A model generated the notes under the pieces. That model ran no database searches and was not told where the DNA came from. It saw only the letters and a list, made by a program, of their open reading frames with translations. The translations under genes were made by a program, and so were the position numbers. 64,000 nt of DNA from CAYMZZ01 sp044463125 (GTDB lineage: Bacteria > Bacteroidota > Bacteroidia > Chitinophagales > Chitinophagaceae), in NCBI GenBank assembly GCA_044463125.1, contig JBIQMS010000020.1:1-64000 (forward strand), written 5' to 3'. Numbering within the stretch: position 1 is the first letter of the stretch; each line of letters opens with the position of its first letter. Positions 35,548 through 43,155 of the stretch are shown one piece after another.

Positions 35548-36353
35548 AAAAGATGGTATGGATTATAGGGTTAGTTTGCTGCAGCCTGAGCCTGCTGGCT
35601 CAGCCAGACAGTAGCTTCCGCTACCTGATGACCATCAAAGGCGATGTCAGCCAGTTTGCAGTAGATAACCTGGACCATATTTACCTGCTCAGCTCCCAGA
35701 ATCAGCTCAAGAAACTGAAACCGGATGGCGATTCTGCCGCCATATTCAACGACGTAAAAAGGTTTGGTCAGGCTTCATTGATCGATGTATCAAACCCGCT
35801 CAAAGTACTCTTGTACTACGAGAATTTCTCGAGCATCGTAATGCTCGATCGCTTCCTCAATGTGCGCAACAGCATTGACCTGCGCAAGCAGAATATTTTC
35901 CAGGTAAAGGCCATAGGACAGTCGTACGATAACAAGATATGGCTCTATGATGAAGTGAACAATCGCCTGAAGAAAATTGACGAGGACGGGAAATTGCTGT
36001 TGGAGACACCCGATTTCCGACAATTGTTCGACGAAGCGCCTTCGCCGCAATACATTTTTGACAAGGATCAGTTTGTGTACCTGTACGATAGCACGCGCGC
36101 CATTTATGTGTTTGATTATTTTGGCACCCTGAAAAACAAGATCCTGATTTCGGGCTGGCACAACCTGGAGTTACGGGGAAACTACATTTATGGTACGCAG
36201 GGCGATTCGCTGTATCGCTATAATACCCGAACCTTCAGAACCGAAGAATGGCTGATGCCCGCGCCCCTGCGCCAAAGCCAGTCGATTCATTTTGGCGAAG
36301 GAAGGGTGTATGCGTTGAAGGGGGGGAGGATTGAAGTGTATGCATTGAAGTAA
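35544..36353 (+). CDS. Secreted six-bladed propeller-like protein, unknown
   Basis: 269 aa. A signal peptide (MKKMVWIIGLVCCSLSLLAQ) precedes repeated blade-like strands: FAVDNLDHIYLLSSQNQLKKLKPDG, QSYDNKIWLYDEVNNRLKKIDEDG, FDKDQFVYLYDSTRAIYVFDYFGTL, LRGNYIYGTQGDSLYRYNTRTF. It starts within the last codons of lpxH (4-bp overlap). No catalytic residues are seen; a structural or binding role in the periplasm is plausible. The stop TAA (36351-36353) is the first word of an ACGT-family repeat (TAATACGTATTACG). Confidence 0.85.
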   Translation: MKKMVWIIGLVCCSLSLLAQPDSSFRYLMTIKGDVSQFAVDNLDHIYLLSSQNQLKKLKPDGDSAAIFNDVKRFGQASLIDVSNPLKVLLYYENFSSIVMLDRFLNVRNSIDLRKQNIFQVKAIGQSYDNKIWLYDEVNNRLKKIDEDGKLLLETPDFRQLFDEAPSPQYIFDKDQFVYLYDSTRAIYVFDYFGTLKNKILISGWHNLELRGNYIYGTQGDSLYRYNTRTFRTEEWLMPAPLRQSQSIHFGEGRVYALKGGRIEVYALK

Positions 36354-36544
36354 TACGTATTACGTTTTACGTAGTACGTATTACGTTATACGTATAACGT
36401 GATTTGTTGTTAAAATGTACAGGAAGAATATTAGTTAAGGGAGGATTTTATTGATTAAGCCAAATAAACATAATCAACTAATTCAATGATTCAACAATAA
36501 AAAAATTCAACAAACGTAAAACGTAAAACGTAATACGTAAAACT
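36351..36544. repeat. ACGT-family repeat arms flanking a 110-bp AT-rich gap
   Basis: The left block 36351-36401 (TAATACGTATTACGTTTTAC and onward) starts at the stop codon of the propeller gene. The right block 36514-36544 (AACGTAAAACGTAAAACGTA and onward) ends 4 bp before the mscS-type start codon and so occupies its ribosome-binding region. No ORF lies between. Confidence 0.75.
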
Positions 36545-36548
36545 TAAC

Positions 36549-37664
36549 ATGTCCGACTTTCTGAACGAAATATTGCTCGATAACACGGTTCGCATGTACC
36601 TGATCACGGCAGGAGTTATTCTTTTTGTGCTGTTGATTCGCAGGTATTTTGCGCACCTGGTGGCGAAGCTGATATTTCAGTTGGTGAAATCGATTTGGGC
36701 GGATGTGGATGAACGTTCCTTCACCACTCTGGTGATAAGGCCCCTGGGATCATTTCTGGTGATCCTGGTTTCCATCATCAGCTTATACAAACTTAATTTT
36801 CCCAACGATCTGGATGTGGGTATCTATCGCACCACGCTCAAGGCATTACTGCATACTTCGGCTACTATTGTGCTCATCATTGCTTTTATTCGCCTGCACC
36901 TGCGCATTATCGATTTTATCGCCATTATTTTGCATGCCAAGGCGGATCGGACACCTGATACCAGCGATAACCAGCTCATTGTATTCTTTAAGGATTTTTT
37001 CAAAGTGCTTTTGGGCATTGTGGGTTTGCTCATGGTACTGAAGTTTGCCTTTGGCTATAATATCAGTAATCTGCTCACGGGACTCAGTATCGTGGGTGCG
37101 GCCATTGCCCTGGCTCTACGCGAGAGCCTGGAGAACCTGATCGCCTCCTTTATTATCTTTTTCGATAAACCCTTTACACTGGGCGATACAGTGAAGGTGC
37201 ACAGCTTTACCGGAACAGTAGAAAGAATTGGTCTTCGTAGCACACGAATCCGCACCGACCAGAAAACCTATATCACGGTACCCAATAAGCAAATGGTGGA
37301 TAGCATTCTCGACAACCTGAGTCAGCGTACACAGCGCAAGGGCGAACTGCATCTGGAGCTTTCCCTGCAAACCAGCCAGGCCCAACTGCAAAATGTTGTA
37401 GCTGGCATCAGGCGTATACTTGACCGTACGGAAGTGGAGAATTCAACCGTTTTGTTGCAGGATATCCGCTCCAATGCCTTTAGTGTGCTGGTAGAATATT
37501 TCACGGCGGCCATTACCATGCAGGAGTTCAACGTCATTAAGGAAGAAATCAATTTTGCCGTCCTGGCTTTGTTGGTGGAGGAAGGCGTGGAGCTGGCAGG
37601 TGCCAGCACCGATGTGCGCGTGGTAACGGACCTGAATACTGTTTCGCGACCCTCCAGTTCCTGA
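36549..37664 (+). CDS. MscS-family mechanosensitive ion channel
   Basis: 371 aa. Four hydrophobic segments lead into the pore-lining helix and beta domain, with GLSIVGAAIALALRESLENLIASFIIFFDKPFTLGDTVKVHSFTGTVERIGLRSTRIRTDQKTYITVPNKQMVDSIL, the diagnostic MscS stretch. These channels release solutes on hypo-osmotic shock. The start ATG at 36549 is preceded by repeat sequence instead of a recognisable Shine-Dalgarno site. It is convergent with the thioredoxin-like gene 17 bp away. Confidence 0.94.
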   Translation: MSDFLNEILLDNTVRMYLITAGVILFVLLIRRYFAHLVAKLIFQLVKSIWADVDERSFTTLVIRPLGSFLVILVSIISLYKLNFPNDLDVGIYRTTLKALLHTSATIVLIIAFIRLHLRIIDFIAIILHAKADRTPDTSDNQLIVFFKDFFKVLLGIVGLLMVLKFAFGYNISNLLTGLSIVGAAIALALRESLENLIASFIIFFDKPFTLGDTVKVHSFTGTVERIGLRSTRIRTDQKTYITVPNKQMVDSILDNLSQRTQRKGELHLELSLQTSQAQLQNVVAGIRRILDRTEVENSTVLLQDIRSNAFSVLVEYFTAAITMQEFNVIKEEINFAVLALLVEEGVELAGASTDVRVVTDLNTVSRPSSS

Positions 37665-37681
37665 CTGTGATAGCTGCCCAA

Positions 37682-38218
37682 TCAGGTTCGGGGTGCGATC
37701 AATTCACCCAGCTCCCGATCAAATAATCCCGTCTTCCCATATTCCACCACCCGGCCGATCTCCTTTCCGTTTCGCATAACGACGATGGTAGGCACATTCC
37801 TCACCTGGAAGGGTTCCGTAAGGTTGCCCAGCGATTTCTTGTCGCGGTCGCAGGCAATAAGCGTGAGCCGTTTTTTATCATAGCCAGCCGCATCGAGCAG
37901 GAAAAACAGGCGGGGTACCACAAATCGCGAATCCTCGCACCAGGTGCCCATGAATACCACGAACTGCAGCGAATCGGCCTGCTGGCGTATCATCTGCAGG
38001 GCATGCGCATCAGGCGTAAAGCCCGGGGGACGGCCTGTATATTCTTTGGCGAGTTCAAAATCCCTTTGCAGCCATTCCGCAGTAAGAATGCCGCGAATAA
38101 CAACAGCCCCCTGTGAATCGGGTACTTTCTCAAATTGCTGGGAAAGAGCCTGATGGGTAGCGAAGGTAAAAACAGTCAGTAGGAGGAGGATAAGGCGCGG
38201 CTTAAGGTTTGAATGCAT
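37682..38218 (-). CDS. Secreted thioredoxin-like protein with CxxS active site
   Basis: 178 aa. A signal peptide (PRLILLLLTVFTFATHQALSQ) is followed by a thioredoxin fold: FVVFMGTWCEDSRFVVPRLF, LIACDRDKK, and the cis-proline in RNVPTIVV. The active site is CEDS (Cys94, Ser97), so the resolving cysteine is missing. Monothiol proteins of this type more often work as disulfide isomerases or bind mixed disulfides than as reductases. The ATG at 38218 is preceded 9 bp upstream by an ACGT-family repeat. Confidence 0.9.
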   Translation of the reverse strand: MHSNLKPRLILLLLTVFTFATHQALSQQFEKVPDSQGAVVIRGILTAEWLQRDFELAKEYTGRPPGFTPDAHALQMIRQQADSLQFVVFMGTWCEDSRFVVPRLFFLLDAAGYDKKRLTLIACDRDKKSLGNLTEPFQVRNVPTIVVMRNGKEIGRVVEYGKTGLFDRELGELIAPRT

Positions 38219-38226
38219 GGATTGGT

Positions 38227-38268
38227 AAGTTTTACGTAATACGTATTACGTAGTACGTAAAACGTATT
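38227..38268. repeat. ACGT-family repeat, single copy
   Basis: AAGTTTTACGTAATACGTATTACGTAGTACG and onward, a self-complementary string of the same words seen at 12986, 18792, 36351 and 60694, directly upstream of the thioredoxin-like gene. It can fold on itself. Confidence 0.7.
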
Positions 38269-38405
38269 GAGATCGAAAGGTGAAATTAGTGTATGGTGGT
38301 TATTGATGGTAATAGAGAACGCAAAAGAATCTTTAAAAATTGCGGTGCTATGTATAATAGCTAATGGGCGCTATTGGAGACTTCTCGAGATCCGGCCTTC
38401 ACACG

Positions 38406-38611
38406 CCCTCCCTTCGGGAGGGACTTAATTTGGTTCCTTATTTGCTACCCACACGCCCTCCCTTCGGGAGGGTGTGACTACCGCAAAACTCCTTATTGTC
38501 CACATCCTGCGATCAAATCATCAGGATGAATTCCTAAGTGATTTTACCCTCCCGAAGGGAGGGTGTGTGGGTAGCAAATGAATATGGAGATATTCCCTCC
38601 CGAAGGGAGGG
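38406..38611. repeat. Four REP-like palindromes in mirror arrangement (two forward, two reverse)
   Basis: Four 17-nt palindromes lie at 38406-38422, 38456-38472 (CCCTCCC-TTC-GGGAGGG) and at 38547-38563, 38595-38611 (CCCTCCC-GAA-GGGAGGG, the reverse form). The second and third share the flank TTTGCTACCCACAC / GTGTGGGTAGCAAA on opposite sides, so the block is an inverted pair of pairs. GGTAGCAAATGAAT at 38570-38583 recurs exactly at 59966-59979 beside the Y1 transposase array. Confidence 0.88.
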
Positions 38612-38859
38612 GGTGTGAATGCTGGAACCGAATGCGCGAGATGAGCGGTTGAGCCTATCATTATTGGTTTTGAAATTCACAATTTCCAGGCATCAGCGGA
38701 GCTGCTCTCTGGTGTTTTGAAGACGTTGTGGGGACAGGGTGTTTTTAACGCAACGAACGCTACGAATCCGCAACGTACGCGACGAGATCTCTAGAGTACA
38801 TAGATATTACCCATTATGCGACAATTCAATACCAGGCCAACCACTAATCTGCTTCCCCT
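38612..38859. other. Intergenic sequence without a supported gene
   Basis: About 250 bp with no convincing ORF. GCAACGAACGCTACGAATCCGCAACG words at 38749-38785 relate it to the palindrome family at 28115 and 10018. Confidence 0.5.
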
Positions 38860-38963
38860 CACGCCTCACGATTCACGTCACACGCCTCACGATTCACGTC
38901 TCACGCCTCACGATTCTCATGCACCCCGATGGGCCGCCCTATCGGACGGCCCTGATATATGTC

Positions 38964-38983
38964 GCCCGCCACGGCGGGCTTTT
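38964..38983 (+). terminator. Terminator-like hairpin, copy 1 of the duplicated unit
   Basis: A GCCCGCC / GGCGGGC stem with a 2-nt loop is followed by TTTT. No plus-strand gene lies just upstream, so it may be a remnant. Confidence 0.5.
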
Positions 38984-39096
38984 CTGCATTTGGTTCTACT
39001 ATGTTTCAAGATTCACGCCTCACGATTCACGTCACACGCCTCACGATTCTCATGCACCCCGATGGGCCGCCCTATCGGACGGCCCTGATATATGTC

Positions 39097-39116
39097 GCCC
39101 GCCACGGCGGGCTTTT
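39097..39116 (+). terminator. Terminator-like hairpin, copy 2 of the duplicated unit
   Basis: Identical to the hairpin at 38964, 133 bp further on. Confidence 0.5.
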
Positions 39117-39295
39117 CTGCATTTGGTTCTACTATGTTTCAAAATTCACGCCTCACGCCTCACGATTCACGCTTCACGTCTCACCTCTCACGGCTCACGG
39201 CTCACGGCTCACGGCTCACGCCTCACGATCCCCTGCCGATTGCTTTTGATTATAAGCTGTAATGTCAGGATGCATGGTAAAAGGATGTTGATCAG

Positions 39296-39895
39296 TTAGA
39301 GAGAAGCTTTCAACTCGAGGAAAAATTCTTTCATCTTCTGCAGCGACTGAATCAGGGCGAATTTTTCTTCTGCCCGCTTGTTTTTACGCAGATAATCTTT
39401 AGCGCCTTCGATGGTGAACTTGCGGCGGCGCAGCAGGTCGTGAATCAATACGAGATTTTTGATGTCCACCGGCCGAAAATAGCGGTCGCCTTTTTTGTTT
39501 TTGCGGGGTTTCAGAATGTCGAATTCGGATTCCCAGAAACGGATCAGCGATTGATTTTCGCCAAACATTCGGGCTACTTCGCCGATGGGGTAATAGGCTT
39601 TCTTGAAAAGTTCTTCATCATCCGGAATATCCACCAGGTCGGCTTTCAGCGAATTTTCGCGCAAAGAACGGCGCCCGCGGGTGGAGGCTTTCTTTTCACG
39701 AACAATAAAGGGCGCTTCAGCCGGCTCCAGCGCTGCAGGCTCTGCCATTTCATATTCAACCGGGGCTTCTTCTGTTTCTTCCGTGCCGGTAATGAGGAGG
39801 GATGTACCAGTGTCCTCCAAAGGAGCGCCTTCTTCCTGTGCAGTATCCGGAGCCGGACCAAAATCAAATGCTATTTGCGTCAGCGGTTTGCGCAT
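39296..39895 (-). CDS. MerR-family transcriptional regulator
   Basis: About 199 aa from the ATG at 39895. The first ~80 residues are acidic and probably disordered (FDFGPAPDTAQEEGAPLEDTG). A MerR winged-helix domain follows: YYPIGEVARMFGENQSLIRFWESEFDILKPRKNKKGDRYFRPVDIKNLVLIHDLL, then a helical RRRKFTIEGAKDYLRKNK and a C-terminal coiled region. No metal-binding cysteines are seen, so the effector is unknown. The same MerR type is widespread in Bacteroidota. A 1-kb repeat region lies downstream. Confidence 0.93.
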   Translation of the reverse strand: MRKPLTQIAFDFGPAPDTAQEEGAPLEDTGTSLLITGTEETEEAPVEYEMAEPAALEPAEAPFIVREKKASTRGRRSLRENSLKADLVDIPDDEELFKKAYYPIGEVARMFGENQSLIRFWESEFDILKPRKNKKGDRYFRPVDIKNLVLIHDLLRRRKFTIEGAKDYLRKNKRAEEKFALIQSLQKMKEFFLELKASL

Positions 39896-40001
39896 GTGGT
39901 ACAAATATAAGATGCAGGCCCTTCAGGGCAACCTGTTGAAACCCGCTACAGGCCGGAACTGGGATAAGTTGTGAATTACCTTTGCTCCTTCAGCCACAAC
40001 A

Positions 40002-40745
40002 TCAAAGAATTTCCTTCAGCACCTGCAGTGTTTTCAGGCTGCCAAAATCCTGTACCTGCCAGTTGTAGTAAACCTGGTAGGCTTCCAGCAATCTCCGCCG
40101 GGTTAGGTGATGCAACCTGAACTGCGCGAGTTCCTGTGCCTGTTGCACGCGCAACAACTGTGCCGTGATGGACGAAAGCTCCTCGTCCAGGTAATTGTGG
40201 TGCTCCGGCGGCTCCTTGCAAAAATTACCTTCCTGCAAGTCCAGGTAAGGTTGGGCCGTAGAATAGTTATCATGAAAACGAAAGCCAAAAAAGACGGGTA
40301 AATGCAGCGCAAAGAATAGCGGAAAATTCGCGGCTACAGTATCTTCCGCCTGATCCAAATGCATGAGGCAGTCTTCCGCAAAATGATAAAGATCGGGATT
40401 GGATTCGGGTTGCTTCAGGCATTTGCCCAGCAGCTCTACCATAAAAAGGGCGATCGCATTACGGGGCACATCACTAAGCAGCCTTTGATAGATAATAGCC
40501 CAACGAAACTCGCGGATACGCTGAAGCTGTTTGAACTCGTTGTGGTAAACAACAAGATCGAGTATGGCGGATGGCTGAAACAGGTTGGCCCTGCCTTCTC
40601 CCTTGCGGATACTCGTTCGTACGCCATTCACCAAATAGCTTTGCACCCCAAAAAGGCTGGTCAGCATGGTGACCACCAGGCTGGTTTCGCCATAGCGCAC
40701 GGATCTTAATACGATGCCATGGGTATGATGCAGTTTTTCGCTCAT
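40002..40745 (-). CDS. recO: DNA repair protein RecO
   Basis: 247 aa. RecO anneals single strands and helps RecR load RecA in the RecF pathway. The N-terminal OB fold is plain (HTHGIVLRSVRYGETSLVVTMLTSLFGVQSYLVNGVR), followed by the helical C-terminal domain. Its ATG overlaps the stop of the upstream porZ gene by 4 bp (ATGA, 40742-40745), so both are made from one message. Confidence 0.95.
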   Translation of the reverse strand: MSEKLHHTHGIVLRSVRYGETSLVVTMLTSLFGVQSYLVNGVRTSIRKGEGRANLFQPSAILDLVVYHNEFKQLQRIREFRWAIIYQRLLSDVPRNAIALFMVELLGKCLKQPESNPDLYHFAEDCLMHLDQAEDTVAANFPLFFALHLPVFFGFRFHDNYSTAQPYLDLQEGNFCKEPPEHHNYLDEELSSITAQLLRVQQAQELAQFRLHHLTRRRLLEAYQVYYNWQVQDFGSLKTLQVLKEIL

Positions 40746-43030
40746 CGGTTCACGAATACAATTTTACCGGATGCATATTCTTTACCGCTCTCATCGGTTG
40801 CCAGCACAAGGTACACGCCCGTTGCGATTTTTCGCCCGCGATAATCCAATCCATTCCAAACCATCTGGCCTCCGGTAGAAAATGCCTGGTACACGAGACG
40901 GCCATTTAGCTCTGTTATTTTTACCAGTGAATTTGATTTCACCCCCCTGATTCCTATGCTGCCCGTATAGCCCGGTGGTACCGGGTTGGGAAATATATCA
41001 ATGGACGCCAATTCGGTGACAGGCCGCGTAGCCGTGCCCCGGTAACTGACCATTCCAAGTGATGTTGCAAAAAACACTTCGCCCGTTCCGGGAACAATTG
41101 CGATGGAATGTACCCGGTTGGCCGGAAGGGGGCTATTGCTGGTCGTAAATTGTTGCAGTATGGAATCGCCCTGGGCCGATACCAGCCATGCTCCATTTTC
41201 TGTGCCCACCCACTTCCGGTTGGCGCCATCCGAGCGAATACAAAGGACGCGTTCGTTTTGAAAAAGAAAACCACCAAAATTTCCATTCCGCACAATCGGG
41301 CGAATGGCTTCGCAGGCATTATTGCTGAAGATATCGGCGGCACAGGGAATGATGGCAATGCCATCGTTGGTGCCTATCCATATTTCGCCATTGTTGTCGG
41401 GTTCTATGGCAAGCACTTCATTGCCGGGGAGATTGCCGCTGCCTGATGAAAATGTAAGCAGGCGCCACCTGTCGTCCGTATCCACGTTGATATTCGCTCC
41501 TTCGCTAAAGGCTAGCAGACCCGCCTGCCCGGCAGCTATCCATTTTTGTTGGGTATTGTCTACGACAATACCCGTTATTTGATTTGTGGCAACTGTTACC
41601 AGAGGGCCAAAAGCATACCATTGATTGCCGCTATCGCGCATCCTCACAAACTGGTTATTGCCGGGATTGCTAATCCAGAGTCTTTCCTCTTCGTCAAAAG
41701 CCAGTCCACCGATTTTGTAAGAACCGGGCGAGGCAAGGTCTTCGCCCAGGAAACCCGCGGTGAATATTTGCGACAACTGACCCTGCCGCCATTGCAATAG
41801 TCCGTCGTCGTAGGTGGCGGTCCATATTTCATCGCCGGCTCTGTTGGCGACAATGGTATGAATATCTTCCACAGCATCAAGTGCCGGATGGCTGAGAATG
41901 TTGACATTCTCCCAGTTCCCTTCCCCTAGCTTAAACCAGCCCGCCGGCAGGTTTAAGCCCATACCATTCAATACAGCACCGGCGCTGGCCAGGATTCCCG
42001 TTTCGGTACTTTGGATATTCCCTTGTGCTACTGTATAAGGCGAAGAAGGTATGATGGATTCGAACTGGGTTCCGATGTATCGTACAAGCCCTTTGAGGCT
42101 ATCGGCTATCCATCCTGTGTTGCCCTCCCATAACATTTTTTGGGGGAGTGGAATGCTGTTGTTGTTTTCGATAATAAGTTGTGTTTGTCCATCGGGTTCT
42201 AAAATAACAATACGACTTCCGGAAACTGTAGCCTGGCAAATGCTGAGCCTGCTACCTGATACGGAATGGTTGCGGATCCGATTGGGATCTTCATAAAATA
42301 CCGACCAACTATCGCCTTCCCGCTTCAGGAACCGATTTTGCTGAAGGCATATCAATTGGTTGCCGAATACAAAAATGTTCTGTATAGATGCACCTGCATA
42401 GGGGCCAGCGGGGGGCAGAAGGCTCCAGTTGGCAAAGTTGGCGGGATTGGCTGTGTTGGCGGGAGTGCTCTTAATGCCTTGCGCTGTAGCGGCGTAAAGG
42501 GTATCGTTGTAGCGAACGAGTCCATAAACCGGTAAATCCTGGCCATTTTCGCCGATGCGCCAGGTTTCGCGCACTTCGGCCCTTTCTGGATCCAGCACTA
42601 CGATGCCAATGGCGGTAGAAAGATAGGCAAGTCCACCCCACTGTACCACCCGGTACACGCCCTTTTCCGGCACCTGGTTGCTTTGCAGGATATCGCGAAC
42701 GTTGCGGATGCTGCCATTGCCCAGCAGGTCGATATTGTTATTGTTGTAAACAACAATCAACTGATTTTGGTCCTCCAATCTATAGATCAGGCGAATGCCG
42801 GTCTCGCTCAGGCCACTCAGTTTACTGAATCGTTCAATATAGCTATCAGCCGGATCGTATGTGAAAAAGCTATAAGGCGAAGCGGCAACGATCCTGTTTT
42901 CGAGGATTTCAATGTCCTGAATGCTGTGATAGGGCAAATGATCGCGCCATTGCCCCAGTGGCGGAGCCGGATCCTGTGCATGCAGGAGAAGGGTTGAAAG
43001 CAATAACAATAGAAAGCAGGAAGATCTCAC
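40742..43030 (-). CDS. porZ: Type IX secretion system protein PorZ
   Basis: 762 aa from a GTG at 43030. A signal peptide (SCFLLLLLSTLLLHAQ) is followed by PLGQWRDHLPYHSIQDIE, the opening of two large beta-propellers built of Reg_prop-like blades (for example PGNEVLAIEPDNNGEIWIGTNDGIAIIP). The C-terminal T9SS sorting-type domain reads ELASIDIFPNPVPPGYTGSIGIRG ... GVYLVLATDESGKEYASGKIVFV. PorZ is part of the surface attachment complex that feeds anionic LPS to the sortase PorU. Linkage to recO is the common arrangement. A plain propeller protein with a sorting domain is the alternative. Confidence 0.82.
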   Translation of the reverse strand: MRSSCFLLLLLSTLLLHAQDPAPPLGQWRDHLPYHSIQDIEILENRIVAASPYSFFTYDPADSYIERFSKLSGLSETGIRLIYRLEDQNQLIVVYNNNNIDLLGNGSIRNVRDILQSNQVPEKGVYRVVQWGGLAYLSTAIGIVVLDPERAEVRETWRIGENGQDLPVYGLVRYNDTLYAATAQGIKSTPANTANPANFANWSLLPPAGPYAGASIQNIFVFGNQLICLQQNRFLKREGDSWSVFYEDPNRIRNHSVSGSRLSICQATVSGSRIVILEPDGQTQLIIENNNSIPLPQKMLWEGNTGWIADSLKGLVRYIGTQFESIIPSSPYTVAQGNIQSTETGILASAGAVLNGMGLNLPAGWFKLGEGNWENVNILSHPALDAVEDIHTIVANRAGDEIWTATYDDGLLQWRQGQLSQIFTAGFLGEDLASPGSYKIGGLAFDEEERLWISNPGNNQFVRMRDSGNQWYAFGPLVTVATNQITGIVVDNTQQKWIAAGQAGLLAFSEGANINVDTDDRWRLLTFSSGSGNLPGNEVLAIEPDNNGEIWIGTNDGIAIIPCAADIFSNNACEAIRPIVRNGNFGGFLFQNERVLCIRSDGANRKWVGTENGAWLVSAQGDSILQQFTTSNSPLPANRVHSIAIVPGTGEVFFATSLGMVSYRGTATRPVTELASIDIFPNPVPPGYTGSIGIRGVKSNSLVKITELNGRLVYQAFSTGGQMVWNGLDYRGRKIATGVYLVLATDESGKEYASGKIVFVNR

Positions 43031-43155
43031 CCTTCAAAATTAGGGAATGCCTCTTTAGGGCTCCGGCTTTCGGCATTTTTCTGTTTCTTTGCAGCGCCCG
43101 CTTACCGGGTTTTTTTGTTTCCCTTCCTCTGCAGGAGGTGTTCAACAGCTAATCT

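Larger units (their letters stand above)
38860..39232. repeat. CACGCCTCACGATTCACG repeats with a 133-bp tandem duplication
   Basis: CACGCCTCACG words run through the block. Inside them a 108-nt segment occurs twice, identically, at 38902-39009 and 39035-39142 (period 133). It contains a hairpin GGGCCGCCC...GGACGGCCC and a terminator-like GCCCGCC-AC-GGCGGGC-TTTT. The block ends in a heptad run (CTCACGG x4, 39187-39215). Long frames across it are repeat artefacts. Confidence 0.85.

Noticed and set aside
38860..39232. Possible CRISPR array
   Set aside because: Repeat words are 7-18 nt, unequal in spacing, with no unique spacers of constant length and no cas genes.
38739..39299. Plus-strand frame of 186 codons through the repeat block
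   Set aside because: It translates the CACGCCTCACG and 133-bp repeats (RLTIHVSRLTI-type product), an artefact of repeats without stops.
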